Shown here: in pieces, positions 7,814-15,889 of the stretch
How positions within the stretch are numbered: the first letter of the stretch is position 1
How the letters are laid out: every line of letters starts with the position of its first letter
NCBI RefSeq assembly: GCF_003311635.1
Contig: NZ_QEXL01000005.1
Span: forward strand, 1 to 42,314
Direction: 5' to 3'
DNA length: 42,314 bases
DNA from: Novacetimonas cocois
Lineage (GTDB): Bacteria; Pseudomonadota; Alphaproteobacteria; Acetobacterales; Acetobacteraceae
Program-made: the position numbers and the translations under genes
Notes under the pieces: model-generated
The model's input: the letters and a program-made list of their open reading frames with translations, nothing else
Told to the model about the DNA's origin: nothing
Databases searched by the model: none

Positions 7814-8523
7814 GCAGCTTTGATGGTAAATCCGTTCTCGTGCTGGGCGGCAGTCGCGGGATTGGCGCCGCCATCGTGCGTCGCTTCGCAACCGATGGCG
7901 CGAAAGTCATTTTCACGTATCTGTCCTCCCCTGACGATGCCCAGGCCCTGGCGGCCGAGACCGGAAGCAAGGCCCTGCGCGCCGACAGTGGCGACCGGGA
8001 CGCCCTCATCGCACTGATCGGCTCGCTTGGTCCCCTCGACGTGCTGGTCGTCAATTCCGGAATCCTTGGTGCGGGTGACCCGCTGGATATGCCGCCGGAT
8101 GCCATCGACCGGCTTTTCCGCATCAATACCCTCGCGCCTTATCACGCGGCGGTTGCTGCCGCACGAAATATGCCCGACGGCGGCCGCATCATCTTCATCG
8201 GCTCAGCCAATGCAGACCGTATGCCGATGAGTGGCCTTGCCGCCTACAGCGCCAGCAAGGCCGCACTGAAAGGCATGGTCAAGGGACTGGCGCGCGATTT
8301 CGGTGCGCGCGACATCACCGTCAACGTTGTCCAGCCCGGCCCCACCGATACCGACATGAACCCCGCCGATGGTCCGCTGAAGGACGTCATGCACGACTTC
8401 ATGGCGATCAAACGTCATGCCACGGGCGCGGAGATCGCGGGGCTGGTCGCGTATCTTGCCGGGCCAGAGGCAGGCATCATCACGGGTGCCGCATACAACA
8501 TCGACGGTGGCTTTGCGGCCTGA
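7810..8523 (+). CDS. Short-chain dehydrogenase/reductase (SDR)
   Basis: 237 residues. GGSRGIGAAIVRRF (about residues 12-25) is the cofactor-binding loop, VVNSG replaces the usual NNAG, IFIGSANADR carries the catalytic Ser and YSASKAALKG the Tyr/Lys pair. NVVQPGPTDTDMNP and GAAYNIDGGFAA complete the fold. I chose MSSFDGKS at 7810, which overlaps the preceding stop by four bases (ATGA). An ATG 126 bases earlier lies inside the SRPBCC gene. The protein is in the same operon as the SDR at 6568 and may act on a related substrate. Confidence 0.92.
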   Translation: MSSFDGKSVLVLGGSRGIGAAIVRRFATDGAKVIFTYLSSPDDAQALAAETGSKALRADSGDRDALIALIGSLGPLDVLVVNSGILGAGDPLDMPPDAIDRLFRINTLAPYHAAVAAARNMPDGGRIIFIGSANADRMPMSGLAAYSASKAALKGMVKGLARDFGARDITVNVVQPGPTDTDMNPADGPLKDVMHDFMAIKRHATGAEIAGLVAYLAGPEAGIITGAAYNIDGGFAA

Positions 8524-8571
8524 CGGAATGACTGATCCCCACCCATCCGCTGGAAAAAAGGAATGAGGATT

Positions 8572-9462
8572 ATGACCCATTCATCCGCTAATGCCGCCAA
8601 TGCGGGCACTTTCATGATCGGCGGCGATCTCGCCATTCATCGGCTTGGCTTCGGCGCGATGCGCATCACCGGCCCAGGCATATGGGGACCGCCCGCCGAT
8701 CACGACGAGGCCATCCGTACGCTGCGGCGTCTTCCCGAACTCGGCGTCAACTTCATCGATACGGCGGACGCCTACGGGCCGGATGTCTCGGAATGGCTGA
8801 TCAGGGAGGCGCTGCACCCATACCCCAAGGGACTGATGATCGCCACGAAGGGTGGCCTGACCCGATCGGGACCAGACATCTGGAAGCCGGTCGGGCGGCC
8901 GGAATACCTGCTCCAGCAGGTGCACAAGAGCCTGCGCAATCTCGGCGTCGAGCAGATCGATCTATGGCAGTTGCACCGGATTGATCCCAAGGTTCCGGCG
9001 GATGAGCAGTTCGATGCGGTCAGATCCTTCATCGACCAGAAACTCATCCGTCATGCGGGACTGAGCGAAGTATCCGTCGAAGACATCAAGGCAGCATCGA
9101 AGTTCTTTGATGTAGCAACCGTTCAGAACCGCTACAATCTCGTCGATCGCACCAGCGAGGACGTGCTCGATTACTGCACCGCCCATAATATCGGGTTCAT
9201 CCCCTGGTTTCCGCTTGCCGCCGGCGACCTCGCGAAGCCCGGCTCAATTCTGGACACCATGGCGGGGAAATACGGCGCCCATCCCAGCCAGATCGCATTG
9301 GCATGGGTTCTGAAACGCAGCCCGGTGATGCTGCCAATCCCTGGCACCTCGAAGGTCGCACATCTGGAGCAGAATGTCGCTGCCGCCAGCATCGTGCTGT
9401 CCGACGAAGATTTCGCGGCATTGGATTCAGAAGGACGAAAGGCCTTTCAGTCAACGTCGTAG
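8572..9462 (+). CDS. Aldo/keto reductase
   Basis: 296 residues of a TIM-barrel NADPH-dependent aldo/keto reductase. The catalytic tetrad is visible: Asp and Tyr in [11 protein letters not shown], Lys in IATKGG, His in LWQLHRID. The C-terminal cofactor motif is [28 protein letters not shown] is also typical. I chose MTHSSANAA at 8572, which has AGGAATGAGG in front; another ATG at 8563 leaves no room for a ribosome site. It is the last gene of the TetR-associated operon, and transcription probably ends at the hairpin at 9472-9520. Confidence 0.93.
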   Translation: MTHSSANAANAGTFMIGGDLAIHRLGFGAMRITGPGIWGPPADHDEAIRTLRRLPELGVNFIDTADAYGPDVSEWLIREALHPYPKGLMIATKGGLTRSGPDIWKPVGRPEYLLQQVHKSLRNLGVEQIDLWQLHRIDPKVPADEQFDAVRSFIDQKLIRHAGLSEVSVEDIKAASKFFDVATVQNRYNLVDRTSEDVLDYCTAHNIGFIPWFPLAAGDLAKPGSILDTMAGKYGAHPSQIALAWVLKRSPVMLPIPGTSKVAHLEQNVAAASIVLSDEDFAALDSEGRKAFQSTS

Positions 9463-9471
9463 GGGAGCGCT

Positions 9472-9530
9472 CCCGGACAGTCACAGCCCCAGTGCCGAAA
9501 GGCCGGGGTGATTGTCCGGGCGTTGCTTTT
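9472..9530 (+). terminator. Hairpin terminator between convergent genes
   Basis: The left arm CCCGGACAGTCACAGCCCC (9472-9490) pairs with the right arm GGGGTGATTGTCCGGG (9505-9520), with one mismatch and a two-base bulge, loop about 14 bases. CGTTGCTTTT follows. It ends the plus-strand aldo/keto reductase operon. The right arm lies inside the 3' coding end of the convergent DUF1348 gene. Confidence 0.65.
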
Positions 9531-9945
9531 CAGGCCAGCGGAACAGGCGACTGGCGGCTGGAATGGGTTGATCGTTGATTGATGCCGCACGGTAACGCAT
9601 CAAACCATTTTCATCGAATTCCCAGTTCTCGTTCCCATGGGACCTGAACCACTGTCCGGTCTGATCACGCCACTCATAAACGAAGCGGACCGCGATCCGG
9701 TTGTCGCGAAAAGCCCAGAGTTCCTTGATGAGCCGATACTCCAGCTCGCGCTCCCATTTCCGCTTCAGGAATGTCACGATCTCTTCTCGACCATGGATGA
9801 ATTCCGAGCGATTGCGCCACTGACTGTCAGGCGTATAGGCCAGAGCCACCTTTTCAGGGTCCTGACCGTTCCAGGCGTCTTCTGCAAGACGGACCTTCTG
9901 AACAGCGGTTTCGGCATTGAATGGAGGGAATGGGGGTCGGGACAT
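9481..9945 (-). CDS. DUF1348 / NTF2-like superfamily protein
   Basis: 154 residues. [21 protein letters not shown], then [19 protein letters not shown] and [20 protein letters not shown], are the signature of the DUF1348 group of NTF2-like proteins, which form a small cone-shaped pocket. The reaction is unknown; members are often found beside AraC-type regulators and oxidoreductases, as here. The start at 9945 follows directly from the conserved [10 protein letters not shown]-terminus. The gene is divergent from the GlxA-type regulator at 10054 and convergent with the aldo/keto reductase. The terminator hairpin overlaps its last codons. Confidence 0.87.
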   Translation of the reverse strand: MSRPPFPPFNAETAVQKVRLAEDAWNGQDPEKVALAYTPDSQWRNRSEFIHGREEIVTFLKRKWERELEYRLIKELWAFRDNRIAVRFVYEWRDQTGQWFRSHGNENWEFDENGLMRYRAASINDQPIPAASRLFRWPEKQRPDNHPGLSALGL

Positions 9946-10053
9946 TGGAAATTCCGCCTCTGGTTCGGGGAAGGATCGTTGGCTGATCCGGTGTCTGTCA
10001 GTGTTTTCCGGAATAACGTTTGACGAAAGGACAATGATCCCTCATTTCAGGAC

Positions 10054-11007
10054 ATGCCCATACGGATCGGCCTCCTGCTTTATCCCGACTTCCAGTTGCT
10101 TGATGCCGCCGGAGTGACGGCGGCCTTTGAGATTGCCAGCACGTTGGGAGACGCCGGGTATGAGACGACAGCCCTGTCCCTGCATGGAGGTCTGGTCCGC
10201 TCGTCTTCCGGCATGGCGATCGAGACCGTTCCGCTCGCGGCGGTGGGGGCCTTTGACACGCTTGTCGTTGTCGGGGGCGAAGGGCACAGGCAGGCCATGG
10301 CCTGTCTTGAACTGCAGGCCTTCATCCGACATCAGGCCGGCACGGCACGGCGGGTATGCAGCGTGTGTACGGGCGCTTTCCTGCTGGCGGCGGCCGGACT
10401 GCTCGATGGACGCCGCGTGACGACGCACTGGCAACAGGCCGAGGTCCTGAAAGCACGCTTTCCGGAAGTCAGGGTCTCGGCCGATGCCATTCATGTCCAT
10501 GATGGTCCGGTCTGGACATCAGCCGGCATCAGCGCAGGAATAGACATGGCCCTGGCGCTGGTGACCGAAGATCTTGGCGCGGACATCGGGCGGCGCACGG
10601 CGCAGCAGATGGTGGTCTTCTATCACCGTCCCGGAGGGCAGTCCCAGTTCTCGGCGCTTCTTGAGATGGGGAGCACGCAGGAACGTTTTGACGATCTTCT
10701 GGGATGGATCCGGTCCAACCTGCAACAGCGCCTGACCGTGGACATTCTTGCCAGCCGGGTCAGCATGAGCCCCCGGAACTTTTCACGCAGTTTCCGGGCC
10801 GCCGTGGGGATGAGCCCCGCCAGAGCGGTCGAGAAACTGCGTCTGGAAGCCGCACGGGAACGGGTCGAGCAATCCGCGCTCCCCATCGAAACCATTGCCG
10901 TCATGACCGGATTCCACGATCCCGAGCGGATGCGGCGCGCCTTCGTGCGTGAGTTTCATCAGCCACCTCAAGCTGTCCGGCGAAATGCAAATTGCAATCC
11001 GAACTGA
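10054..11007 (+). CDS. GlxA-type transcriptional regulator (DJ-1/PfpI plus AraC HTH)
   Basis: 317 residues. The N-terminal DJ-1/PfpI-like domain (about 1-185) includes LLYPDFQLLDAAGV, LVVVGGEGH and VCSVCTGAFLLAAAGLLDGR, where the Cys sits at the nucleophile elbow. The C-terminal AraC helix-turn-helix pair (about 225-310) includes LTVDILASRVSMSPRNFSR and IETIAVMTGFHDPERMRRAF. Such proteins activate or repress adjacent genes in response to small metabolites; the likely target is the divergent DUF1348 gene. The ribosome site is weak (AGGA very close to the ATG). Confidence 0.92.
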   Translation: MPIRIGLLLYPDFQLLDAAGVTAAFEIASTLGDAGYETTALSLHGGLVRSSSGMAIETVPLAAVGAFDTLVVVGGEGHRQAMACLELQAFIRHQAGTARRVCSVCTGAFLLAAAGLLDGRRVTTHWQQAEVLKARFPEVRVSADAIHVHDGPVWTSAGISAGIDMALALVTEDLGADIGRRTAQQMVVFYHRPGGQSQFSALLEMGSTQERFDDLLGWIRSNLQQRLTVDILASRVSMSPRNFSRSFRAAVGMSPARAVEKLRLEAARERVEQSALPIETIAVMTGFHDPERMRRAFVREFHQPPQAVRRNANCNPN

Positions 11008-11126
11008 AAAATACCCGCGTTGCGCCCGGCCGGTGAGCGCCTGCTTCTGGCGGAACTGTCTGGCGAATATTTCGAGATTCTTTGGCGGCTTACTCCGTTT
11101 TTTTCGGATTGAACAGGTCACCAAGA

Positions 11127-11280
11127 TTACGCGATGGCGATCATGTCAAGCTGCGCCGGAACATCAGCCGACAGTTCCAGCGTCGCTGCTGCAAGGTTCT
11201 CTGACAGATGAAAGGGGTTGGAAGTTCCCGGGATGAGAAGCAGGTTAGATGAACGGGTCAGCAGCCAGACCAGCCCCAAG
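11127..11280 (-). pseudogene. C-terminal fragment of an aldo/keto reductase
   Basis: On the minus strand about 50 codons read LVWLLTRSSNLLLIPGTS, then NPFHLSENLAAATLELSADV and a stop at 11127-11129. This is the cofactor-binding C-terminus of an aldo/keto reductase (compare [29 protein letters not shown] of the intact gene ending at 9462). Upstream the frame closes at a stop near 11281, and no further part of the protein is present. It is a decayed remnant, too short to be annotated by ORF length. Confidence 0.75.
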
Positions 11281-11396
11281 TCTTTTCGAAAACGCCCTCA
11301 AGATTAGATAAATACAGCGGAATGTGCAGAGTGACAGTCGCGAAAACAGATCGGACAACCGGGGCTGGAGAATATCAGTATCGAAAAATGCTTTGA

Positions 11397-13010
11397 TTAT
11401 TGGCTGCCATCAAGAAGGGTTATCTTCATATTCCTGAATTCAGTCGTGCCGTTTTCGGAAAAGGCCATGACCCGGTCAGCACCGGCAGGTGGAAAGATAA
11501 GATCCGTTATGACAATCGAGCCATGGCGTGACAGGACCTCGATCGAGTTACGGTCAATAATGACATGTAATGAAATATCCCCTGTTGGGGCAGGCATGTT
11601 GACGATATGTTCATGACTGAACCTGGCTGAAAAATCGGTCAGCCCCGAACGTGACCGGTCAACGGTCAGTAACTGCCTTTTCATATCATAAACGATACCG
11701 GTGCCGATGCGGCCATCGGCCGTCGCCCGCACGAATATCCCGGCACGATCCGCGCTTTGCATATGCATGTTCATGTCAATATCCAGAACCTGACCATGTA
11801 CATGGTCAGGTAACAGATGTTGTTCCGAAACCAGCTGCAACCCATCGAAAGATAGCGTCGGTCGGGCAGCGACCAATGCGGTGTAATGGCTGTCGGGTTC
11901 CAGGCAAAGCTGTGGTCGGCCATCAACGGTCCGAAGTGCCATGGTCATGGGCAGGGTCATCTGGCCTTTCCATGGTGATGTCGGAACCTGCGAAGCATAG
12001 TCCCAGTTACTCATCCAGCCGATGGTTACAGCGCTGTTTCCAGGCAGGCCAGAAAATGGGATGGCGGCATAATGGTCCGCCCCATGATCGAGCCAGTCAT
12101 AGGCAGCCGGGTCTGATCCATCTGGCGGCAATCCCTCCGGCCGGAATGTCGTTCCGTCAAAGGATCCAACGAAATAGATGCTGCCTGATCCGCCTGCGAT
12201 GCTCCATGGATTTATCCCCAGCATCAGAACCCATTTCTGTCGTGCTTCATTTCCGTCCAGTGGCAGGGGAAACAGCGATGGCATTTCCCATAACATTCCC
12301 GGACGAACAAAACCGGCAGGCCCGAAATCGCTGAGGAATGTCCAGTCCGTCAGGTTGGCTGATTTATACAGTTTCACCACCGGTGCATTCGCAACGACCG
12401 TTGTCATGACCCAGTACCCACCGGGTGCGTACCAGAAAACGCCGGGATCACGAAAGTGGAGTGAATCCGGCGACAATGTCAGGACAGGATCCTTCCGGTA
12501 GGGTTTCCATGTCTGGCCATCGTCAAGACTGTATGCAAGGGACTGGGCCTGCACCCCGGGTTCTCGGGATGCGTTTTTCTTGAAGACACTGGTGTGCAAT
12601 GCCACCAGCGGTGGATTCTCCGCCGTGCCAAGTCCGGACGTATTATGGGTGTCCACAACGACTGTTCCGGAAAAAATGTCCTTTGTCTCATTGAATGGAA
12701 GGGCCACGTCCTGCTCATGCCAATGCAGCAGGTCCGTGCTGGTCGCATGCCCCCAGGACATATTTCCCCATTCCGGGGCTACGGGATTGTACTGGTAGAA
12801 AAGATGATAGACCCCCTTATGGAAAAACGGGCCATTGGGGTCATTCATCCAGTTACGTCGCGGGCTGTAATGCAACAGCGGGCGCCACTGCGGGGTGGCG
12901 CCCTGTAGTGGGGCGGTCTGTTGCGTGTCGGTTGCCTGCGCTGGCGACAGCGCAGGCAGGTTGGTCGATAATGCCATCAATACAGCCCACCATATCATTC
13001 CTGCCCGCAT
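11397..13010 (-). CDS. lsdB: Levanase, glycoside hydrolase family 32 (secreted)
   Basis: 537 residues. Residues 1-26 form a Sec signal peptide ending PALSPAQA. GH32 catalytic motifs are all present: WMNDPNG (nucleophile Asp about 57), FRDPGVFW (about 187-193) and WEMPSLF (acid/base Glu about 242). GH32 enzymes hydrolyse beta-fructosides. Its place 52 bases downstream of a levansucrase on the same strand matches the lsdA-lsdB operon of G. diazotrophicus, whose LsdB is an exo-levanase releasing fructose. A beta-sandwich domain fills the C-terminal third. It acts outside the cytoplasm. Assignment to levan rather than inulin or sucrose rests on context. Confidence 0.9.
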   Translation of the reverse strand: MRAGMIWWAVLMALSTNLPALSPAQATDTQQTAPLQGATPQWRPLLHYSPRRNWMNDPNGPFFHKGVYHLFYQYNPVAPEWGNMSWGHATSTDLLHWHEQDVALPFNETKDIFSGTVVVDTHNTSGLGTAENPPLVALHTSVFKKNASREPGVQAQSLAYSLDDGQTWKPYRKDPVLTLSPDSLHFRDPGVFWYAPGGYWVMTTVVANAPVVKLYKSANLTDWTFLSDFGPAGFVRPGMLWEMPSLFPLPLDGNEARQKWVLMLGINPWSIAGGSGSIYFVGSFDGTTFRPEGLPPDGSDPAAYDWLDHGADHYAAIPFSGLPGNSAVTIGWMSNWDYASQVPTSPWKGQMTLPMTMALRTVDGRPQLCLEPDSHYTALVAARPTLSFDGLQLVSEQHLLPDHVHGQVLDIDMNMHMQSADRAGIFVRATADGRIGTGIVYDMKRQLLTVDRSRSGLTDFSARFSHEHIVNMPAPTGDISLHVIIDRNSIEVLSRHGSIVITDLIFPPAGADRVMAFSENGTTEFRNMKITLLDGSQ

Positions 13011-13062
13011 ATTATTGACGTCTTCCCTTCAGAATGCGAGCGTCATATGAACGGTTTCCGCA

Positions 13063-14754
13063 TCATTGCTGCTGTACGAACGAGGCGAGTGAGATATTGG
13101 CATTGGACGATGTTCTGGACTGCAGCAGGTCAAGCACAAACCCCTGGAAGTCCAGATCATACCGGTTTGCCGGGATATTGCCATATCCGCCCAGCCCGTT
13201 CTGACCATAGGACAGGTCGATCTGGGTTGTTGCATCACTGATCTGGATCTTCACGGTGGGTGCCAGTGCCCCGCCACGCCGGCCTTCTACCGTGTCGATG
13301 AACGATTCAACCAGGCCATTGGGCATCACGTAATGCGAATAGGCCTGAAAGGCACGCGGGTTCTGCTGGGGATCTGGATCGAAATCCGACCCTGCTGCGG
13401 TGTTGAGGTCGGTGGGATTGCCCAGCGCCAGACCGCTGCCCCAGTTCAGCGGCTCGAAATCGCTTCTCAGGCCATTGCCGACAAAACCGTAAACCCCATC
13501 TGGTCCATCCATGCCTGCGGCGAAGGTCGTGCGATGGCTGATGGTGAACAGATAGTATTTCCCATCCTTGATATAAATTTGGGGTCGTTCCGTCTGGTCA
13601 TTGACACAGTTCGCGGAAATAAGGGGCGGCAGGAAACGCCATCGTGTCAGGGAACTGTCGGTGGATACAGCCAGGCCGATATTGGCTTTCTGGTATGTCG
13701 CCCCCGAATTCAGCACGGTATCCAGGTCTTCGGCATAGGGATCACCCGCCTGATAGCCCAGGTCGGCCGCCGTGCAGTCCTTTGCGCCGCGTTCGCCCGC
13801 CGTGTTGCCTTCGAATACCATGAATGTCTGTCCGGGATGCTGCGGATCCTCGAACGTGAAGGGATCGCGGAAAGAATAGAATTCATTCTGCTGTCCGGTC
13901 TGGTAATAGGTTCCATCGGGCTGCAGCAGGCCGGTATGGTTATTGAAACCGGTAAACCAGACATGGTTCAGGTCCGCATGGATCGTGCCGTTCGCCTTGG
14001 AAATGATCGCAACGGGGGGCGTGATGTTTGTCCCATCCGCCGTGCGGTTGAAGCCAAGTGCGGTATAAAACACCACCACCTCGTTCCCGTCCGTTTTCAG
14101 CAGGCGCGTCGATCCTGACCATTCGGCATTGTTGGTCAGTGTCGTGGAACCGAATACCTTGACGCTGGCCCCGTCGGGGAACAGGTGACCGCCATATATC
14201 CATCCCCCGTTACGCGGTCGCGCCGAAGCGGGGATTCCTGCACGGCGATAGAAATAGCTGATACGCGCATGCACGTGCCGATCATCAAAGGTGTATCCGG
14301 CATTGGGATCCGCCGTAAGCGAGAAAATGACTTCCCATCCGTTGTAGCTGAACTGGTTGGCGTGGGCATCGATCAATGTCCATGTATCCCACAGCCACAC
14401 ATCCGGGTTTGTCTGGGGAAAGTTGGCGGGAATATCGGGCATTGTCACGCTGGTCGGCATGGAATTCGCCCCGACCGCAACATTCGGGTTGGACCGGGCC
14501 TTGATCTGCCGCGCATCCGCACGTGTCCACCGGGAGGTGAACGTGTCGAACGGGCTGTAGGCCTGCTGCGAATGGGTGGTGGGTGCCGGAAAACCCGGAA
14601 CCGGGGTTACCGTGGTCTGCGCATGTGCCGTGAAAAGGGGGACACTGCCCGCAATGGCACTCGCCAGGACCAGTCTGATGGCGGTTCCATACACTTTTCG
14701 GCCAGAATGACCGTTGCCGATTATTCTGGAGACATCCTGACTGGGAATTTCCAT
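13063..14754 (-). CDS. lsdA: Levansucrase, glycoside hydrolase family 68 (secreted)
   Basis: 563 residues from the chosen start. It transfers fructose from sucrose to build levan and fructo-oligosaccharides. The catalytic triad is clear: Asp 123 in WLWDTW, Asp 297 in FRDPFTF and Glu 389 in TERPQIY. Their spacing equals that of Asp135/Asp309/Glu401 in G. diazotrophicus LsdA. A two-Cys pair (DCTAAD, NCVNDQ) matches the disulfide of that enzyme. I chose MEIPSQDV at 14754 because GGAG lies nine bases upstream; ATGs at 14772 and 14811 are alternatives. The hydrophobic stretch AIRLVLASAIAGSVPLF ending AHA is a Sec signal with a long polar n-region. Export across the outer membrane is probably by the T2SS next door. 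Confidence 0.95.
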   Translation of the reverse strand: MEIPSQDVSRIIGNGHSGRKVYGTAIRLVLASAIAGSVPLFTAHAQTTVTPVPGFPAPTTHSQQAYSPFDTFTSRWTRADARQIKARSNPNVAVGANSMPTSVTMPDIPANFPQTNPDVWLWDTWTLIDAHANQFSYNGWEVIFSLTADPNAGYTFDDRHVHARISYFYRRAGIPASARPRNGGWIYGGHLFPDGASVKVFGSTTLTNNAEWSGSTRLLKTDGNEVVVFYTALGFNRTADGTNITPPVAIISKANGTIHADLNHVWFTGFNNHTGLLQPDGTYYQTGQQNEFYSFRDPFTFEDPQHPGQTFMVFEGNTAGERGAKDCTAADLGYQAGDPYAEDLDTVLNSGATYQKANIGLAVSTDSSLTRWRFLPPLISANCVNDQTERPQIYIKDGKYYLFTISHRTTFAAGMDGPDGVYGFVGNGLRSDFEPLNWGSGLALGNPTDLNTAAGSDFDPDPQQNPRAFQAYSHYVMPNGLVESFIDTVEGRRGGALAPTVKIQISDATTQIDLSYGQNGLGGYGNIPANRYDLDFQGFVLDLLQSRTSSNANISLASFVQQQ

Positions 14755-15052
14755 TTTTATGTGCTCCGGCATAGGATGATCCCGCACTTCAGGCGCCATG
14801 CCGAAGTACACGGGCTATGGACTCGACGTCATTACTTGTTCCACATCATTATTTCTGTCTATTTCAGGGCATGAAAACACGATCATGACTGTCGCGTCTA
14901 TTTTCATTTTATTTGAGAATCATGTCGCCATATTTTGGAAAATACAGGAATGACATCTCGTCTCTCGAACGGCAGGCCCATGAAGAGGTTGCCCGGACAG
15001 GAAAATATTTTAACGCATTTTTAATGCAGGCCGGAAGAACAGCCAGGCGTTT
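14755..15052. promoter_or_regulatory. Intergenic region upstream of levansucrase
   Basis: About 300 bases with no gene. It should carry the lsdA promoter on the minus strand and the end of the gspK transcript, which runs toward lsdA. The AT-rich core is at 14830-14930. On the minus strand, near-repeats GAAAATAGACGCGAC and GAAATAGACAGAAAT lie about 40 bases apart. No convincing sigma-70 box pair or strong terminator was found, so read-through from the T2SS operon into lsdA is possible. Confidence 0.4.
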
Positions 15053-15889
15053 TTATTTCCCCTCGGGAATGTCCCATTCCAATACCCGGACGGGAACTGC
15101 GGCGTTGTCCGCAGGCGCCTTCATGATGATCGCATGGCGGAAGGCGCGTGCGCCAGACCTGTCCATCGCAGCGGATTCAATGCTGACCACCTGCTCGGCC
15201 CGGGCCATTCCACCAGTGGGGAAAGTGTTCCCGACACTCATCATGGCCTGACGCACCACCGGGTCCGCCTGTTCCACGACCGGTTCATCATCCCAGTATA
15301 TGCTCAGATGTGGTATGAGCCGGGCTGCGAGCACGGGCGTCATGCCCAGTACCAGACGCAGTTCCCCCACACTCTGGAACGGTGTGCCCGGTGGTCCGTA
15401 GGGCAGGCCGGCAGCAACGTAGGCAGCCGGTCCTCCGGGCAGTAAGGCTCCGTCCGATGAGGCAGGGAAGCGCCATGCACGGATGTTAAGGGTCAGTGCC
15501 TGCGCTTCGTGCATGTCCGACCCTGTTGCCCGCAACAGCGCCAGCAGCAGTCCGGTTGAGGCAATGTTGGGATTGATCCTGCCCGCTTCACTGGTGATCC
15601 GCAGGTCCAGCCGGGTGTTTCCGCGCCGGATCAGGTGGTCGGCGCCATCCGCCCCCCAATGCCCGGCCGAGGTATCCAGCAGGTGGAACGCTGCTTCCCA
15701 TACCCCTCCGTCGGCTTCCTGCTGCAGGCGGACGTGAAGGCGCAGCAGATCGGTTGTATGTATCTGCCCCCGTCCTGCGGATGCGATGGCAAATGCCAGG
15801 AATGACAGCAGGACCACCGTCCATAATACGATCAGCAGCGCGAAGCCGCCATCGGTCATGGTTCGCATGCGTGGTGGCGGTGTCTTCAC
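15053..15889 (-). CDS. gspK: Type II secretion minor pseudopilin GspK
   Basis: 278 residues. The prepilin segment is DGGFALLIVLWTVVLLSF at about residues 13-30; cleavage is expected after the second Gly, by the GspO of this cluster. The large periplasmic domain (INPNIASTGLLLALLRATG, FQSVGELRLVLGMTPVLAARL) is characteristic of GspK, the tip pseudopilin that caps the pseudopilus. The start overlaps the gspD stop (ATGA), so it is translationally coupled. It is the last gene of the minus-strand T2SS operon. Confidence 0.9.
   Translation of the reverse strand: MKTPPPRMRTMTDGGFALLIVLWTVVLLSFLAFAIASAGRGQIHTTDLLRLHVRLQQEADGGVWEAAFHLLDTSAGHWGADGADHLIRRGNTRLDLRITSEAGRINPNIASTGLLLALLRATGSDMHEAQALTLNIRAWRFPASSDGALLPGGPAAYVAAGLPYGPPGTPFQSVGELRLVLGMTPVLAARLIPHLSIYWDDEPVVEQADPVVRQAMMSVGNTFPTGGMARAEQVVSIESAAMDRSGARAFRHAIIMKAPADNAAVPVRVLEWDIPEGK

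Noticed and set aside
9463-9474. Perfect 12-base palindrome GGGAGCGCTCCC just after the aldo/keto reductase.
   Set aside because: It has no loop and overlaps the much better terminator stem starting at 9472.
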